From Pseudomonas sp. IPO3778 (GTDB lineage: Bacteria; Pseudomonadota; Gammaproteobacteria; Pseudomonadales; Pseudomonadaceae), in the NCBI RefSeq assembly GCF_013386825.1, contig NZ_JACARC010000028.1, positions 133,335-197,334 on the forward strand: DNA of 64,000 nt, written 5' to 3'. Position numbers and translations under genes: made by a program. The notes under the pieces were generated by a model. It worked only from the letters and a program-made list of their open reading frames with translations. It was not told where the DNA came from and searched no databases. Shown here one piece after another: positions 55,713 to 64,000 of the stretch. Numbering within the stretch: the first letter of the stretch is position 1; every line of letters starts with the position of its first letter.

Positions 55713-58058
55713 ATGCCCCAGCAACCCACCCGCCTGACGCCCCTCGCCCGTACCCTGCGCCATTTGCTGCTGGGAGCCAGTCTTAGCTTCAGCGCCGTGC
55801 CCTACGGGATGGCGGCCGATGCCAAGCCCTACCGCATCGCCCCCACTTCACTGGAAGCCGCGTTGAATCAATTTGGCCGGGAAGCCGGCGTGCTGATTTC
55901 GTTTGGCTCAGACGTGACGGCCGGCGTGCAAAGCCAAGGCCTGTCGGGCAACTACACCGCCGAAGAAGGTTTGAACGCCCTGCTCAAAGGCACCGGCCTG
56001 CAAGCCCGTGCCGAGGGCAACAATGCCTTCAGCCTGCAACCGGCCAATGCCCCGGCCACCCTTGAGCTGGGCACCTCCAACGTGGTGGGCGACTGGCTGG
56101 GGGATGCGGCGCAAACCAACGTCTTCGAACACCCCGGCGCACGGGACGTGATCCGCCGCGAAGAATTCGAACGCCAGGGCGCCACCCAGGCCCGCGACGT
56201 GCTCAACCGCATTCCCGGGGTCAACGCCCCGGAAAACAACGGCACCGGCAGCCACGACATGGCGCTGAACTTCGGCATTCGCGGGCTTAATCCCCGCCTC
56301 GCCTCGCGCTCCACGGTCTTGATGGATGGCATCCCGGTGCCGTTCGCGCCCTATGGCCAGCCGCAGTTGTCGTTCGCGCCCATCAGCATGGGCAACATGG
56401 ACGCGGTGGACGTGGTGCGCGGCGGCGGTGCCGTGCGTTATGGCCCACAGAACGTCGGCGGCATCGTCAACTTCGTGACCCGCGCGATTCCCGATGCACC
56501 GACGGTAAAAGGCGGGCTGCAGACCGAAACCAGCCCGTCTTCCAGCCACGACGGCTTCAAGACCACCGGCAATCTGCTGGCCGGCGGCACGGCAGACAAC
56601 GGCCTGGGCGGCGCGATCCTGTATTCCGGCACCCGTGGCGGTGACTGGCGCGAAAACAGCGACACCCGCATCGACGACCTGATCCTCAAGGGCAAATACC
56701 AGCTGGACGACGCCAACAGCTTCAACGCCATGGCGCAGTACTACGAAGGCAAGGCCGATATGCCCGGTGGTTTGAGCACTGCGGCCTACAAGGCCGACCC
56801 GTATCAGTCCACCCGCCCCTACGATCAGTTCTGGGGCCGCCGCACGATGTTCAACGCGGGCTATCGCTACCAGGAAGACCGCCGGGAATTCACGGTCAAC
56901 AGCTTCTTCACCACCACCCTGCGCAGTGGTTACCTGGACCAGGGCAGCTTCCTCTCCCTGTCGCCCCGCGAGTATTGGGTGCGCGGCCTCGAAACCCGCT
57001 TTGCCCAAGGCTTCGACCTCGGCCCCACCCGCCACGAAGTGGGCGTGGGCTACCGCTACATCAACGAAGCCGGTCATGAACTGCGCTACCGCACGCCGAT
57101 TGCCGCCAACCAGCAACTGCCCACCACCGACAGCCGCAACGACCGCGACACCCGGGGCAGCACCGAAGCCAACGCGTTCTTCGTCGACGACCGGATTGAT
57201 ATCGGCCAGTGGACCATCACCCCGGGCATCCGCTACGAGATGATCGAGTCCCAGCAGACCAACAACCTCAGCAACGTCAAATACAAAGGTGACTACAACA
57301 CCGCCCTGCCGGCGTTGAACGTGCTCTACCACCTGACCGATGACTGGAACCTCTACGCCAACACCGAAGGTTCGTTCGGCAGCGTGCAGTACAGCCAGAT
57401 GCCCAACCGCGTGACCAGCGGCGAAGTGAAGCCGGAAAAAGCCCGCACCTGGGAACTCGGCACGCGCTATGACAACGGCACCTTGCGCGCGGAAATCGGT
57501 GCGTTCCTGATCAACTTCGACAACCAGTACGACAGCAACCAGACCAACGACACCGTGATCGCCCGTGGCGAAACCCGTCACCAGGGCATCGAGTCCAGCA
57601 TCAACTATGCCCTCGACGGCTTGAGCCCGGCGCTGGCCGGTTTTGATGTGTACGCCACCTACGCCTACGTCGACGCCACCATCCGCGAAGACGGGCCGAA
57701 CAAAGGCAACCGCGTGCCCTTCTCCTCCAAGCACAAAGGCACGCTGGGGGTGGGTTACACCGAAGGTCGCTGGAAGTTGAATGTGGACAGCAGCTACCAG
57801 AGCAGCCAGTTCGCCGACAACGCCAACACTGAAGCGCAAAGTGCCGATGGCAGCACCGGACGCATCCCCGGCTACATGCTGTTCAGCAGCCGCGCGGCGT
57901 ATGACTTCGGCCCGCAGCTGTCGGACTTGAACGTGGCGGTAGGTGTGAAAAACATCTTCAACAAGCAGTACTACACCCGCTCGTTTGACGATAACAACAA
58001 GGGTAAATACGTCGGTGAGCCGCGCACGCTGTATGTGCAAACGTCCATCGCGTTCTGA
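55713..58058 (+). CDS. fecA: Ferric-dicitrate TonB-dependent receptor FecA
   Basis: A 781-residue outer-membrane receptor and signal transducer. After the signal peptide (ending in AVPYGMAADA) comes an STN signalling domain (about 35-110, YRIAPTSLEAALNQFGREAG). The plug follows (VVGDWLGDA, VFEHPGARDVIRREEFE, LNRIPGVNAPENNGTGSHD), then the barrel (DYNTALPALNVLYHLTDDWN, NFDNQYDSNQTNDTVIARG), ending TSIAF. Long stretches are almost the same as E. coli FecA, so the substrate assignment is strong. ATG 55713 has AGGA nine bases upstream. It abuts the convergent LysR gene with no spacer and no visible terminator. Confidence 0.95.
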   Translation: MPQQPTRLTPLARTLRHLLLGASLSFSAVPYGMAADAKPYRIAPTSLEAALNQFGREAGVLISFGSDVTAGVQSQGLSGNYTAEEGLNALLKGTGLQARAEGNNAFSLQPANAPATLELGTSNVVGDWLGDAAQTNVFEHPGARDVIRREEFERQGATQARDVLNRIPGVNAPENNGTGSHDMALNFGIRGLNPRLASRSTVLMDGIPVPFAPYGQPQLSFAPISMGNMDAVDVVRGGGAVRYGPQNVGGIVNFVTRAIPDAPTVKGGLQTETSPSSSHDGFKTTGNLLAGGTADNGLGGAILYSGTRGGDWRENSDTRIDDLILKGKYQLDDANSFNAMAQYYEGKADMPGGLSTAAYKADPYQSTRPYDQFWGRRTMFNAGYRYQEDRREFTVNSFFTTTLRSGYLDQGSFLSLSPREYWVRGLETRFAQGFDLGPTRHEVGVGYRYINEAGHELRYRTPIAANQQLPTTDSRNDRDTRGSTEANAFFVDDRIDIGQWTITPGIRYEMIESQQTNNLSNVKYKGDYNTALPALNVLYHLTDDWNLYANTEGSFGSVQYSQMPNRVTSGEVKPEKARTWELGTRYDNGTLRAEIGAFLINFDNQYDSNQTNDTVIARGETRHQGIESSINYALDGLSPALAGFDVYATYAYVDATIREDGPNKGNRVPFSSKHKGTLGVGYTEGRWKLNVDSSYQSSQFADNANTEAQSADGSTGRIPGYMLFSSRAAYDFGPQLSDLNVAVGVKNIFNKQYYTRSFDDNNKGKYVGEPRTLYVQTSIAF

Positions 58059-58931
58059 TCAACTGCCCGCCAGGCACGACGGTGTGCCGGCCACCAACGC
58101 GTCGATGGCACAGCGGGTCTTGGCCGGCATGTGCGTCGCCGTGGGCCAGATGACATGGATCGGCATCGGCTGCTCGCGGTGGCCCGGCAGTACCGCCTGC
58201 AGTTGCCCGCGCAACACGTAGTGGGCGATCAGCCAACTGGGCAACCAGGCCAGGCCGACCCCGGCGATGGCGGCATCGGCCACGGCTTGCAGGTCATCGA
58301 GGATCAACGGCGAGGCCACCCGCGCCCGGTGCGGGGCATTGCTGCGGTAGGCAATGCCCCGATGCACGGCCAGGTCCTCGATGGATTCGATTGGAGGTGT
58401 GCGCTGCAAGTACGCGGGTGAGGCCGCCAGGGCGATCGCCTGTTCGCCCAGGCGGCGTGCGCTCAGGCGGTCGGTGTCGGGCAACGCACCGATGCGTACC
58501 GCCAGGTCGAAGCCTTCCTGGGCCAGGTCGATCAGCCGGTCGGAGAAGGAAATCTCGATCTCCAGTTGCGCAAAGCGGTCCATCAGCCCCCACAACGCCG
58601 GCGCCGCATAGTGGTGACCGAACGCCAAAGGCAAGCTCGCCCGTAACCGTCCACGGGGTTGCTGGCGGCCGCTTTCCAGCACGGATTCGGCGGCTTCCAG
58701 CTCGGCCAGCGCGCGCAGGCAATGTTCGTAATAGGCCTGCCCGTCCTCGGTTAAACGCTGCCGGCGGGTGGAGCGTTGCAACAGCGACGTACCCAGCCGC
58801 GCCTCCAGGCGCGCCAGGCCCTTGCCCACCGCCGAGCGCGTGAGGTTCAGCCGTTCGGCGGCCTCCGTCAGATTGCCGCTCTCGACGATCTGCAAAAACA
58901 GTTCAACACCATCAAAGCGCGGGGTAGCCAT
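58059..58931 (-). CDS. LysR-family regulator of the divergent efflux gene
   Basis: A 290-residue LysR regulator. The winged helix is at about 5-62 (LFLQIVESGNLTEAAERLNL, TRSAVGKGLARLEARLG). The effector domain has RGRLRASLPLAFGHHYAAPAL and LAQEGFDLAVRIG, as in the AaeR/PtxR-type group of such regulators. The start at 58931 diverges from the DHA2 transporter gene over 104 bases, the classical layout for a regulator controlling an efflux pump. Its stop touches the fecA stop. Confidence 0.9.
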   Translation of the reverse strand: MATPRFDGVELFLQIVESGNLTEAAERLNLTRSAVGKGLARLEARLGTSLLQRSTRRQRLTEDGQAYYEHCLRALAELEAAESVLESGRQQPRGRLRASLPLAFGHHYAAPALWGLMDRFAQLEIEISFSDRLIDLAQEGFDLAVRIGALPDTDRLSARRLGEQAIALAASPAYLQRTPPIESIEDLAVHRGIAYRSNAPHRARVASPLILDDLQAVADAAIAGVGLAWLPSWLIAHYVLRGQLQAVLPGHREQPMPIHVIWPTATHMPAKTRCAIDALVAGTPSCLAGS

Positions 58932-59035
58932 GGTCGTTTGTCGCCCTTAATTCCCTTATCACAGGAAGAAGTATCGCCAATAAAGAATCCTATTCCCGCA
59001 AAAATGACACCTTCCCCCATCGAAAGGAAGAGGCC

Positions 59036-60544
59036 ATGCCATCCGACGCCGTTGTATCCGCCATCAGCCCGCCGCGCACCGCCAGGGATGGCCTTGCGCT
59101 CACCGCCGTGTGCCTGGTGGCGCTGATGTTCGGGCTGGAGATTTCCAGCGTGCCCGTCATCTTGCCCACCCTTGAACAGCAATTGGGCACCGGCTTCCAG
59201 GACGCCCAATGGATCATGAACGCCTACACCCTGGCCTGCACCAGCGTGCTGATGGCCGCCGGCACCTTGGCCGATCGTTTTGGCCGGCGACGCATGCTGG
59301 TGCTGTGCCTGTGGGTATTCGGGCTGGCGTCGCTGGCCTGTGGTCTGGCCAACGACGCCTCCACGCTGATCGCGGCGCGTTTTGTCCAGGGCGTGGGGGC
59401 CGGGGCCATGATGATCTGCCAGTTCGCGATCCTCTCGCACCAGTTCCGCGAGCCGGCGGCGCGGGCGCGGGCGTTTGCGGTGTGGGGCGTGATCGCCGGT
59501 GTGGGCCTGGGCTTCGGGCCGATGGTGGGCGCGTTGATCCTGGCGGTCGCGGATTGGCGCTGGGTGTTCCTGGTGCATGTGCCGCTCACCGTGTTCACCC
59601 TGGTGTTGCTGCGCATCAGCGTGCAGGAATCCCGTGACCCGGCGGCCCATCGCCTCGACATCGCCGGCATGGCCACCCTGACCCTGGCGGTATTTGCCCT
59701 GGTCTACTTCATCACCCAAGGCACCGCGAGCGGCTTTGCCACACCGGCCATGCTCGGCTGGGCCGGACTGTCGGTGGCCGGCTTGCTGTTGTTCGTGGTG
59801 ATTGAGCGGCGCAGCCCGCACCCGATGTTCGACTTCTCGGTGTTTCGCATCCCGCGCTTCAACGGCGCGCTGATGGGCTCGATCGGCATGAACTTCAGTT
59901 TCTGGCCCTTCATGATCTACCTGCCGCTGTATTTCCAGGCCGGCCTGGGTTACGACACGATGCTCACCGGGCTCGCCCTGCTCGCCTACACCCTGCCCAC
60001 GTTGGTGGTACCCCCACTGGCTGAACGCCTGGCCTTGCGCTACGGCGCCGAACGCATCATCCCGTTGGGCCTGGGCTTGATGGGCGTGGGGTTTATGGCC
60101 ATGGCCGCGATCAACCATAGCGACCAGCCCAGTGTGGTATTGATCCTTATCGCCTGTGGGATTGCTGGCAGCGGCTTGGCGCTGACCAACTCGCCCACCA
60201 CCAACACCACCACCGGCTCGGTGTCGTCCGACCGCGCGGGCATGGCCTCGGGCATCGACTTCAGTGCACGGCTGATCACCCTGGCGCTCAATATCGCGTT
60301 GATGGGGTTGGTGTTGATCCTCGGGATCGCGCATGACCTGGCGGGCGTATTGCCCGACACGGCACCGTTGGCAACACTCAGCCAGGACATCGCCGCCGGC
60401 AAGCTGGAGGTGTTGCCCCAGGGGCAGGTGATCGCCCAGGCCGCGCTGCGCAGCGGTGCCGGCTGGGCCATGGTGTATGCGGGGTTGGGCGCCTGCGCAC
60501 TGGCGCTCTTGAGCCGTGGTTTTTTCCGGCGCTGCCCGCGCTGA
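59036..60544 (+). CDS. DHA2-family MFS drug/metabolite efflux transporter
   Basis: A 502-residue major facilitator of the 14-helix DHA2 family (EmrB/QacA type). It has ADRFGRRRM after helix 2, and motif C in helix 5 (GVIAGVGLGFGPMVGAL). MNAYTLACTSVLMAAGTLAD and LARFVQGVGAGAMM-like segments are typical. A long loop near 440-475 precedes the last helix. It probably expels a toxic organic compound using the proton gradient. No membrane-fusion gene accompanies it. The divergent LysR gene is the likely regulator. The terminator behind it is shared with the next gene. Confidence 0.9.
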   Translation: MPSDAVVSAISPPRTARDGLALTAVCLVALMFGLEISSVPVILPTLEQQLGTGFQDAQWIMNAYTLACTSVLMAAGTLADRFGRRRMLVLCLWVFGLASLACGLANDASTLIAARFVQGVGAGAMMICQFAILSHQFREPAARARAFAVWGVIAGVGLGFGPMVGALILAVADWRWVFLVHVPLTVFTLVLLRISVQESRDPAAHRLDIAGMATLTLAVFALVYFITQGTASGFATPAMLGWAGLSVAGLLLFVVIERRSPHPMFDFSVFRIPRFNGALMGSIGMNFSFWPFMIYLPLYFQAGLGYDTMLTGLALLAYTLPTLVVPPLAERLALRYGAERIIPLGLGLMGVGFMAMAAINHSDQPSVVLILIACGIAGSGLALTNSPTTNTTTGSVSSDRAGMASGIDFSARLITLALNIALMGLVLILGIAHDLAGVLPDTAPLATLSQDIAAGKLEVLPQGQVIAQAALRSGAGWAMVYAGLGACALALLSRGFFRRCPR

Positions 60545-60556
60545 CGCTTGAAACGA

Positions 60557-60584
60557 AAACGGGCCTGCATCTGCAGGCCCGTTT
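60557..60584. terminator. Bidirectional terminator between the DHA2 transporter and the HPF-like gene
   Basis: Stem AAACGGGCCTGCA / TGCAGGCCCGTTT, 13 perfect base pairs with a two-base loop. It separates two converging genes. Confidence 0.88.
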
Positions 60585-60611
60585 CAGTGGGGTTGAAAAA
60601 AGTATCAGCGA

Positions 60612-61022
60612 TCAGCTGTTAAGCGCAGCCTGTTCGTTTTCCAAAAATTCCGCTTCAAGACCGTCTTCGTCAATTTTTCGGTCCGGGGTATTTTTGGCGG
60701 CCGCTCGGGGCTTGCCTTGCAGTTTGCCGAACAGATGCTCCAGGGCATGGTCCAGTTTGGTGGCCGCACCATCGATCGCCTGTTCCAGCGTATCGGCTTT
60801 ATGGAGGACCGAAATCGGTTGATGGCCTTTTGGCCGTGCTTCCAGTCGGCAACTCAGATCATGTGGACCGGGCTTGTCACCGTTTTCGTCCCGCAGATAA
60901 ACCTCGACGCGGGTCAGATCTTCTTCATAACGTTCGAGCGTGCTCTCAATGGTGGTACGTACCCACTCCTCCAGTCGGATGCTGCTTTCAATATGGTTAT
61001 CGCTATTGACTTGGATTTGCAT
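60612..61022 (-). CDS. HPF/RaiA-family ribosome-associated protein
   Basis: A 136-residue protein of the ribosome hibernation factor family. It has the IQVNSDNHIESSIRLEEWV start, the RVEVYLRDENGDKPGPHDLSC strand pair and the ARPKGHQPISVLHKADTLE turn, followed by a helix and a charged tail of about 35 residues. Known members bind the 30S subunit in stationary phase or stress and inactivate ribosomes. It is not the hpf beside rpoN. It stands alone between two terminators or promoters. The tail, ending EFLENEQAALNS, is acidic and unusual for RaiA-like members. Confidence 0.85.
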   Translation of the reverse strand: MQIQVNSDNHIESSIRLEEWVRTTIESTLERYEEDLTRVEVYLRDENGDKPGPHDLSCRLEARPKGHQPISVLHKADTLEQAIDGAATKLDHALEHLFGKLQGKPRAAAKNTPDRKIDEDGLEAEFLENEQAALNS

Positions 61023-61233
61023 AGTTTTCCCTTATTTCAGCTAGCTCGCGGAAGGCCATTCCTGCTTCACCGGATGGGTGAAAACCATGACCTCCTGATT
61101 ACACAATTGAGCAGACAGAGGAACATTTCAAGCCCTTTGCAAAGATAAATCCCACATTACAAATTAACCCTGACTACAACCAAAAACGCTGTTAGGGTGG
61201 GGAGTTGGTTACATCTTCTTACCGCCAACTTCC

Positions 61234-62181
61234 TTACAATTGCCCCTCTCCCAACGGGTGCAATCCGCGAAAAATCCCGGCTTCCTCCACCAGCCAGTCA
61301 TGCACCGCCCGCACGCCCGGATGGCTCAGCGCGCCCGGCGCATACAGCAGCACATACCGTTTGTGATTAGGCACCGCCAGGCCGAACGGCACGATCAACG
61401 TGCCACGTTCCAGTTCGTCATTGAGCAAGGTGCGCCGGGCAATCGCCACCCCCATGCCGGCAATTGCCGCTTCGATGGTCAGGTGATTGCGGTTGAAGGT
61501 ATGCCCGCGCCGTACGTCGGCAGCGTCGTAGCCGATGGCATTCAGGTAAAACTCCCACTCTGCGTACTCATAACTCCCACGCCAGGCCGTGATGTCGTGC
61601 AACAGCGGGAAATGCACCAGGTCGGCCGGGCCATGCAGCGGTGGTCGACCCCGCAGCAGGCTCGGCGCACACACCGGGAAGATCTGCTCATCCAACAGGG
61701 CGGTGGATAACAAGCCGGGGTAGCTGCCGTCGTTCAGGTCGATGGCCAGGTCAAAGTCGCCTTCGTGCAGGGCGATGCTGCTGTCTTCGGCCACCATGCG
61801 CAGTTGAATATCCGGGAAGCGCTGCTGCAAACGCGGCAGGCGCGGGGTCAGCCATTTGCCGAGAAACGACGGAATCGAGCGCAGGCGCAACGTACCGCTG
61901 ATCATCCCCGCATCCAGCCGCTGCAACTCCGCATCGATGCTGCCATAGGCCTCGCCCACGGTGATCGCCAGGCGCTGGCCTTCCGCACTCAGCTCAACCC
62001 CACGCGCCCGTCGATGGAACAGCCGGAAGCCTAAACGCTCCTCCAACTGGCGAATTTGCTGGCTGACCGCGCCCGGGGTGATGTGCAGTTCTTCGGCGCA
62101 GCGGGTGAACGACAAATGCCGTGCCGCGCAGGAAAAAACGTGCAACCAGACGTAAGTCTGGCCATGAAGCGGGCGAGCCAT
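61234..62181 (-). CDS. LysR-family regulator of the serine-use locus
   Basis: A 315-residue GcvA/DsdC-like LysR regulator. The winged helix has HVFSCAARHLSFTRCAEELH and ITPGAVSQQIRQLEERLG. The effector domain keeps the GcvA-type LIDLNDGSYPGL-like segment and IEAAIAGMGVAIARRTLL. It diverges from sdaA over 137 bases, so it most likely controls serine deamination and the serine transporter downstream. The length, longer than the usual 300, comes from a short C-terminal tail. The effector is probably serine or glycine, by context. Confidence 0.88.
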   Translation of the reverse strand: MARPLHGQTYVWLHVFSCAARHLSFTRCAEELHITPGAVSQQIRQLEERLGFRLFHRRARGVELSAEGQRLAITVGEAYGSIDAELQRLDAGMISGTLRLRSIPSFLGKWLTPRLPRLQQRFPDIQLRMVAEDSSIALHEGDFDLAIDLNDGSYPGLLSTALLDEQIFPVCAPSLLRGRPPLHGPADLVHFPLLHDITAWRGSYEYAEWEFYLNAIGYDAADVRRGHTFNRNHLTIEAAIAGMGVAIARRTLLNDELERGTLIVPFGLAVPNHKRYVLLYAPGALSHPGVRAVHDWLVEEAGIFRGLHPLGEGQL

Positions 62182-62318
62182 AGGGTTTAGTCCTGCTAAA
62201 GGGTGTCTTAGGATAATTCGTTGGTCAGTGCCGATCCAGAGGCTCAGTATCGCGCCAATTGCGCTTGTCCTACAAAAGATGGCAGCGATTCCTACTCCAT
62301 TGCTTGTAAGGCTTTAGC

Positions 62319-63695
62319 ATGGCTATCAGTGTTTTCGATCTATTCAAGGTAGGCATTGGTCCTTCCAGCTCCCATACCGTCGGCCCGATGCGGGCGGCGG
62401 CGACCTTCGTCCAGGGGCTGACTGACCAGCAATTGCTCGACGAAACCCGCCGGGTAGAAGTGCGTTTGTACGGCTCGCTGTCCGCCACCGGCGTCGGCCA
62501 CGCCACCGACCGCGCCTGCGTGATGGGCCTGATGGGCGAATGGCCAGACAGCATCGACCCCACCAGCATCGGCCCACGCATCCAGCAGTTGCGCGAATCC
62601 GGCCAATTGCTGCTCGCTGGCCGCCACTCGATTGCTTTCAACTGGCAACACGACCTCCTGCTGCTGGACGAAAGCCTGCCTTACCACCCCAACGCCATGT
62701 CCCTGCACGCCTACGGCGAAAGTGGCCTGTTGAGCGAACAGACGTACTACTCGGTGGGCGGCGGTTTCATCATCGAAGCGGCGGAAGCTGAATCCGGCAT
62801 TGCGCCTACATCCGAAGTGCAATTGCCTTACGACTTCTCCAGCGCCGTCGAACTGCTGGCCTTGTGCAACAAGCATGGCCTGCGGGTTTCCGAACTGATG
62901 ATGGCCAATGAACGGGCCTGGCGCAGTGACGCCGAGATCCGCAGCGGCCTGCTGCATATCTGGTCGGTGATGCGCGAATGCGTCGAACAAGGCCTGCGCC
63001 ATGAAGGCATCTTGCCGGGCGGCCTGGATGTGCCACGGCGCGCGGCGAAATTGCACCGCAGCCTGTTGGAAATCGGCAAACCCAACGTCATCACTTCAAC
63101 CCTGTCGGCCATGGAATGGGTCAACCTGTTTGCCCTCGCCGTCAACGAAGAAAACGCCGCCGGCGGGCGCATGGTCACCGCACCTACCAATGGAGCGGCG
63201 GGGATCATCCCGGCGGTGTTGCACTACTACATGAAGTTCAACCCGGACGCGTCCGACGATGACGTGGTGAATTTCTTCCTCGCCGCTGCCGCCGTCGGCA
63301 TCCTCTGCAAGAAAAACGCCTCGATCTCCGGCGCCGAAGTTGGCTGCCAGGGCGAAGTCGGTTCGGCCTGCGCCATGGCCGCTGCGGGCCTGGCCGACAT
63401 ACTCGGCGCGTCCCCGGAGCAACTGGAAAACGCCGCCGAAATCGGCCTGGAACACAACCTCGGCCTGACCTGCGACCCGGTCGGCGGGCTGGTGCAGGTG
63501 CCGTGCATCGAGCGCAACGCCATCGCGGCGGTCAAGGCGATCAACGCCACGCAAATGGCCCTGCGCGGCGACGGCAAACACTTCATTTCCCTGGACCGGG
63601 TGATCCGCACCATGCGCGACACCGGCGCCGACATGCACGACAAATACAAAGAAACTTCACGGGGCGGCCTGGCGGTCAGCTGGGTGGAGTGCTGA
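62319..63695 (+). CDS. sdaA: L-serine ammonia-lyase (iron-sulfur, SdaA type)
   Basis: A 458-residue single-chain L-serine dehydratase making pyruvate and ammonia. It starts [20 protein letters not shown], with the substrate loop [11 protein letters not shown]. The iron-sulfur ligands are three cysteines: [14 protein letters not shown], and the pair in [13 protein letters not shown]. The catalytic Fe-S domain has [20 protein letters not shown] order. The C-terminus ends in the buried Cys (SWVEC) that is the tail ligand in known members. The serine transporter gene follows in the same direction after a nested-palindrome repeat, as part of one serine-use locus. Confidence 0.96.
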   Translation: MAISVFDLFKVGIGPSSSHTVGPMRAAATFVQGLTDQQLLDETRRVEVRLYGSLSATGVGHATDRACVMGLMGEWPDSIDPTSIGPRIQQLRESGQLLLAGRHSIAFNWQHDLLLLDESLPYHPNAMSLHAYGESGLLSEQTYYSVGGGFIIEAAEAESGIAPTSEVQLPYDFSSAVELLALCNKHGLRVSELMMANERAWRSDAEIRSGLLHIWSVMRECVEQGLRHEGILPGGLDVPRRAAKLHRSLLEIGKPNVITSTLSAMEWVNLFALAVNEENAAGGRMVTAPTNGAAGIIPAVLHYYMKFNPDASDDDVVNFFLAAAAVGILCKKNASISGAEVGCQGEVGSACAMAAAGLADILGASPEQLENAAEIGLEHNLGLTCDPVGGLVQVPCIERNAIAAVKAINATQMALRGDGKHFISLDRVIRTMRDTGADMHDKYKETSRGGLAVSWVEC

Positions 63696-63704
63696 TCGGA
63701 GCAC

Positions 63705-63845
63705 TCCACGAAGGCCGTGTGAAAACGTAGCGAGCGCAGGTAAGACAAGGCAAAAACAGGCGAGGAAGCGGAGTTTAGGCCCCTAAATGAGCATTCCGAG
63801 TCTGTTTTTAACGCAGGATTGCCGAGCGCAGTAGTTTTCACATGG
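63705..63845. repeat. Nested-palindrome intergenic repeat
   Basis: Outer arms GTGAAAAC / GTTTTCAC enclose CGTAGCGAGCGCAGGTAAG and its near-inverse TGCCGAGCGCAGTAG, AAAAACAG / CTGTTTTT, and a central TTTAGG-CC-CCTAAA palindrome. The GGCGAGGAAGCGGAGTTTA and ATGAGCATTCCGAG sequences recur, as I recall, in many Pseudomonas intergenic regions. It fills the gap between sdaA and the transporter gene. Confidence 0.75.
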
Positions 63846-63896
63846 CCTGAGCGTCCCAACGTGAGCCCGCGCAAAAACAATAACGAGGCCATAACG

Positions 63897-64000
63897 ATGA
63901 CCGATGTACGTACACCTGCTGCCGAAAATCCCGCTGTAGACCTGACCACGACCACCGTGACAACCGGCTGGAACAAACACGACACCACCTGGATGCTCGG
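63897..64000 (+). CDS. Serine/aromatic amino-acid transporter, N-terminal start (cut by window edge)
   Basis: Only the first 34 codons are in the window. They read a polar, Thr-rich N-terminus followed by VTTGWNKHDTTWML, which is how HAAAP-family serine transporters (SdaC/YhaO type) begin before their first membrane helix. GAGG lies eight bases before the ATG. The position behind sdaA supports serine uptake. The frame runs open through the window end. Confidence 0.75.
   Translation, partial: MTDVRTPAAENPAVDLTTTTVTTGWNKHDTTWML

Noticed and set aside
55908..58040. 710-codon open frame antisense to fecA
   Set aside because: Shadow of the strongly supported fecA; Val/Ala/Gly/His-rich.

Overview
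The window is chromosomal DNA of a GC-rich gammaproteobacterium, almost certainly a Pseudomonas of the fluorescens group. The evidence is the lepA-lepB-rnc-era-recO-pdxJ block, the pepA-holC-valS-rlmF-hupN-yejK neighbourhood, a PQQ glucose dehydrogenase, a FecIRA system, and many REP-type inverted repeats of the form known from P. fluorescens genomes. I see no rRNA, tRNA, CRISPR array, insertion sequence or prophage. The window opens inside a diguanylate cyclase gene and closes inside a serine-transporter-like gene.

Layout. 1-3.8 kb: end of a GGDEF gene, an orphan amino-acid binding protein, a LysR regulator and a class-III aminotransferase. 3.8-4.9 kb: two overlapping small membrane-protein genes, one open well upstream of any normal start codon, then a 47-codon relic of an OprB-type porin. 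5.0-7.5 kb: membrane glucose dehydrogenase. 7.6-10 kb: a two-gene unit of a 2-oxoglutarate/Fe(II) oxygenase and a PLP decarboxylase. 10-12.4 kb: an EAL phosphodiesterase with a degenerate GGDEF domain. 12.5-20.6 kb: a minus-strand catabolic cluster (amidase, imidase-like hydrolase, MFS carrier, two SDR dehydrogenases, a small CxxC protein, a CobW/COG0523 GTPase and a leaderless PotD-like binding protein) facing a GntR regulator with two DNA-binding domains (20.85-21.9 kb).

22-47.6 kb is largely housekeeping: a Lon protease, an I42 protease-inhibitor lipoprotein, a YhhN lysoplasmalogenase, cmoAB, tadA, a Tat-type multicopper oxidase, pdxJ, recO, era, rnc, lepB, lepA, lptG, lptF, pepA, holC, valS, rlmF, hupN, yejK and a membrane-anchored glutaredoxin. 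Fourteen REP-type hairpins lie between 14.7 and 47.7 kb and I found none outside that interval.

47.7-58 kb is an iron-uptake island. A TonB receptor without a signalling domain, a FecR-FecI pair and a DUF3325-PepSY-DUF3649 set all read leftward; a complete fecIRA set reads rightward. Both arms diverge from one short region with Fur-box-like sequences, so two sigma/anti-sigma pairs appear to share one iron-responsive control point. 58-64 kb holds a LysR/DHA2-efflux divergent pair, an HPF/RaiA-type protein, and a serine-use locus (LysR, sdaA, serine transporter start).

The most unusual content is the probable cyclic-imide (or related cyclic amide) degradation cluster with its own candidate metallochaperone, the oxygenase-decarboxylase pair, and the divergent double-sigma iron island.
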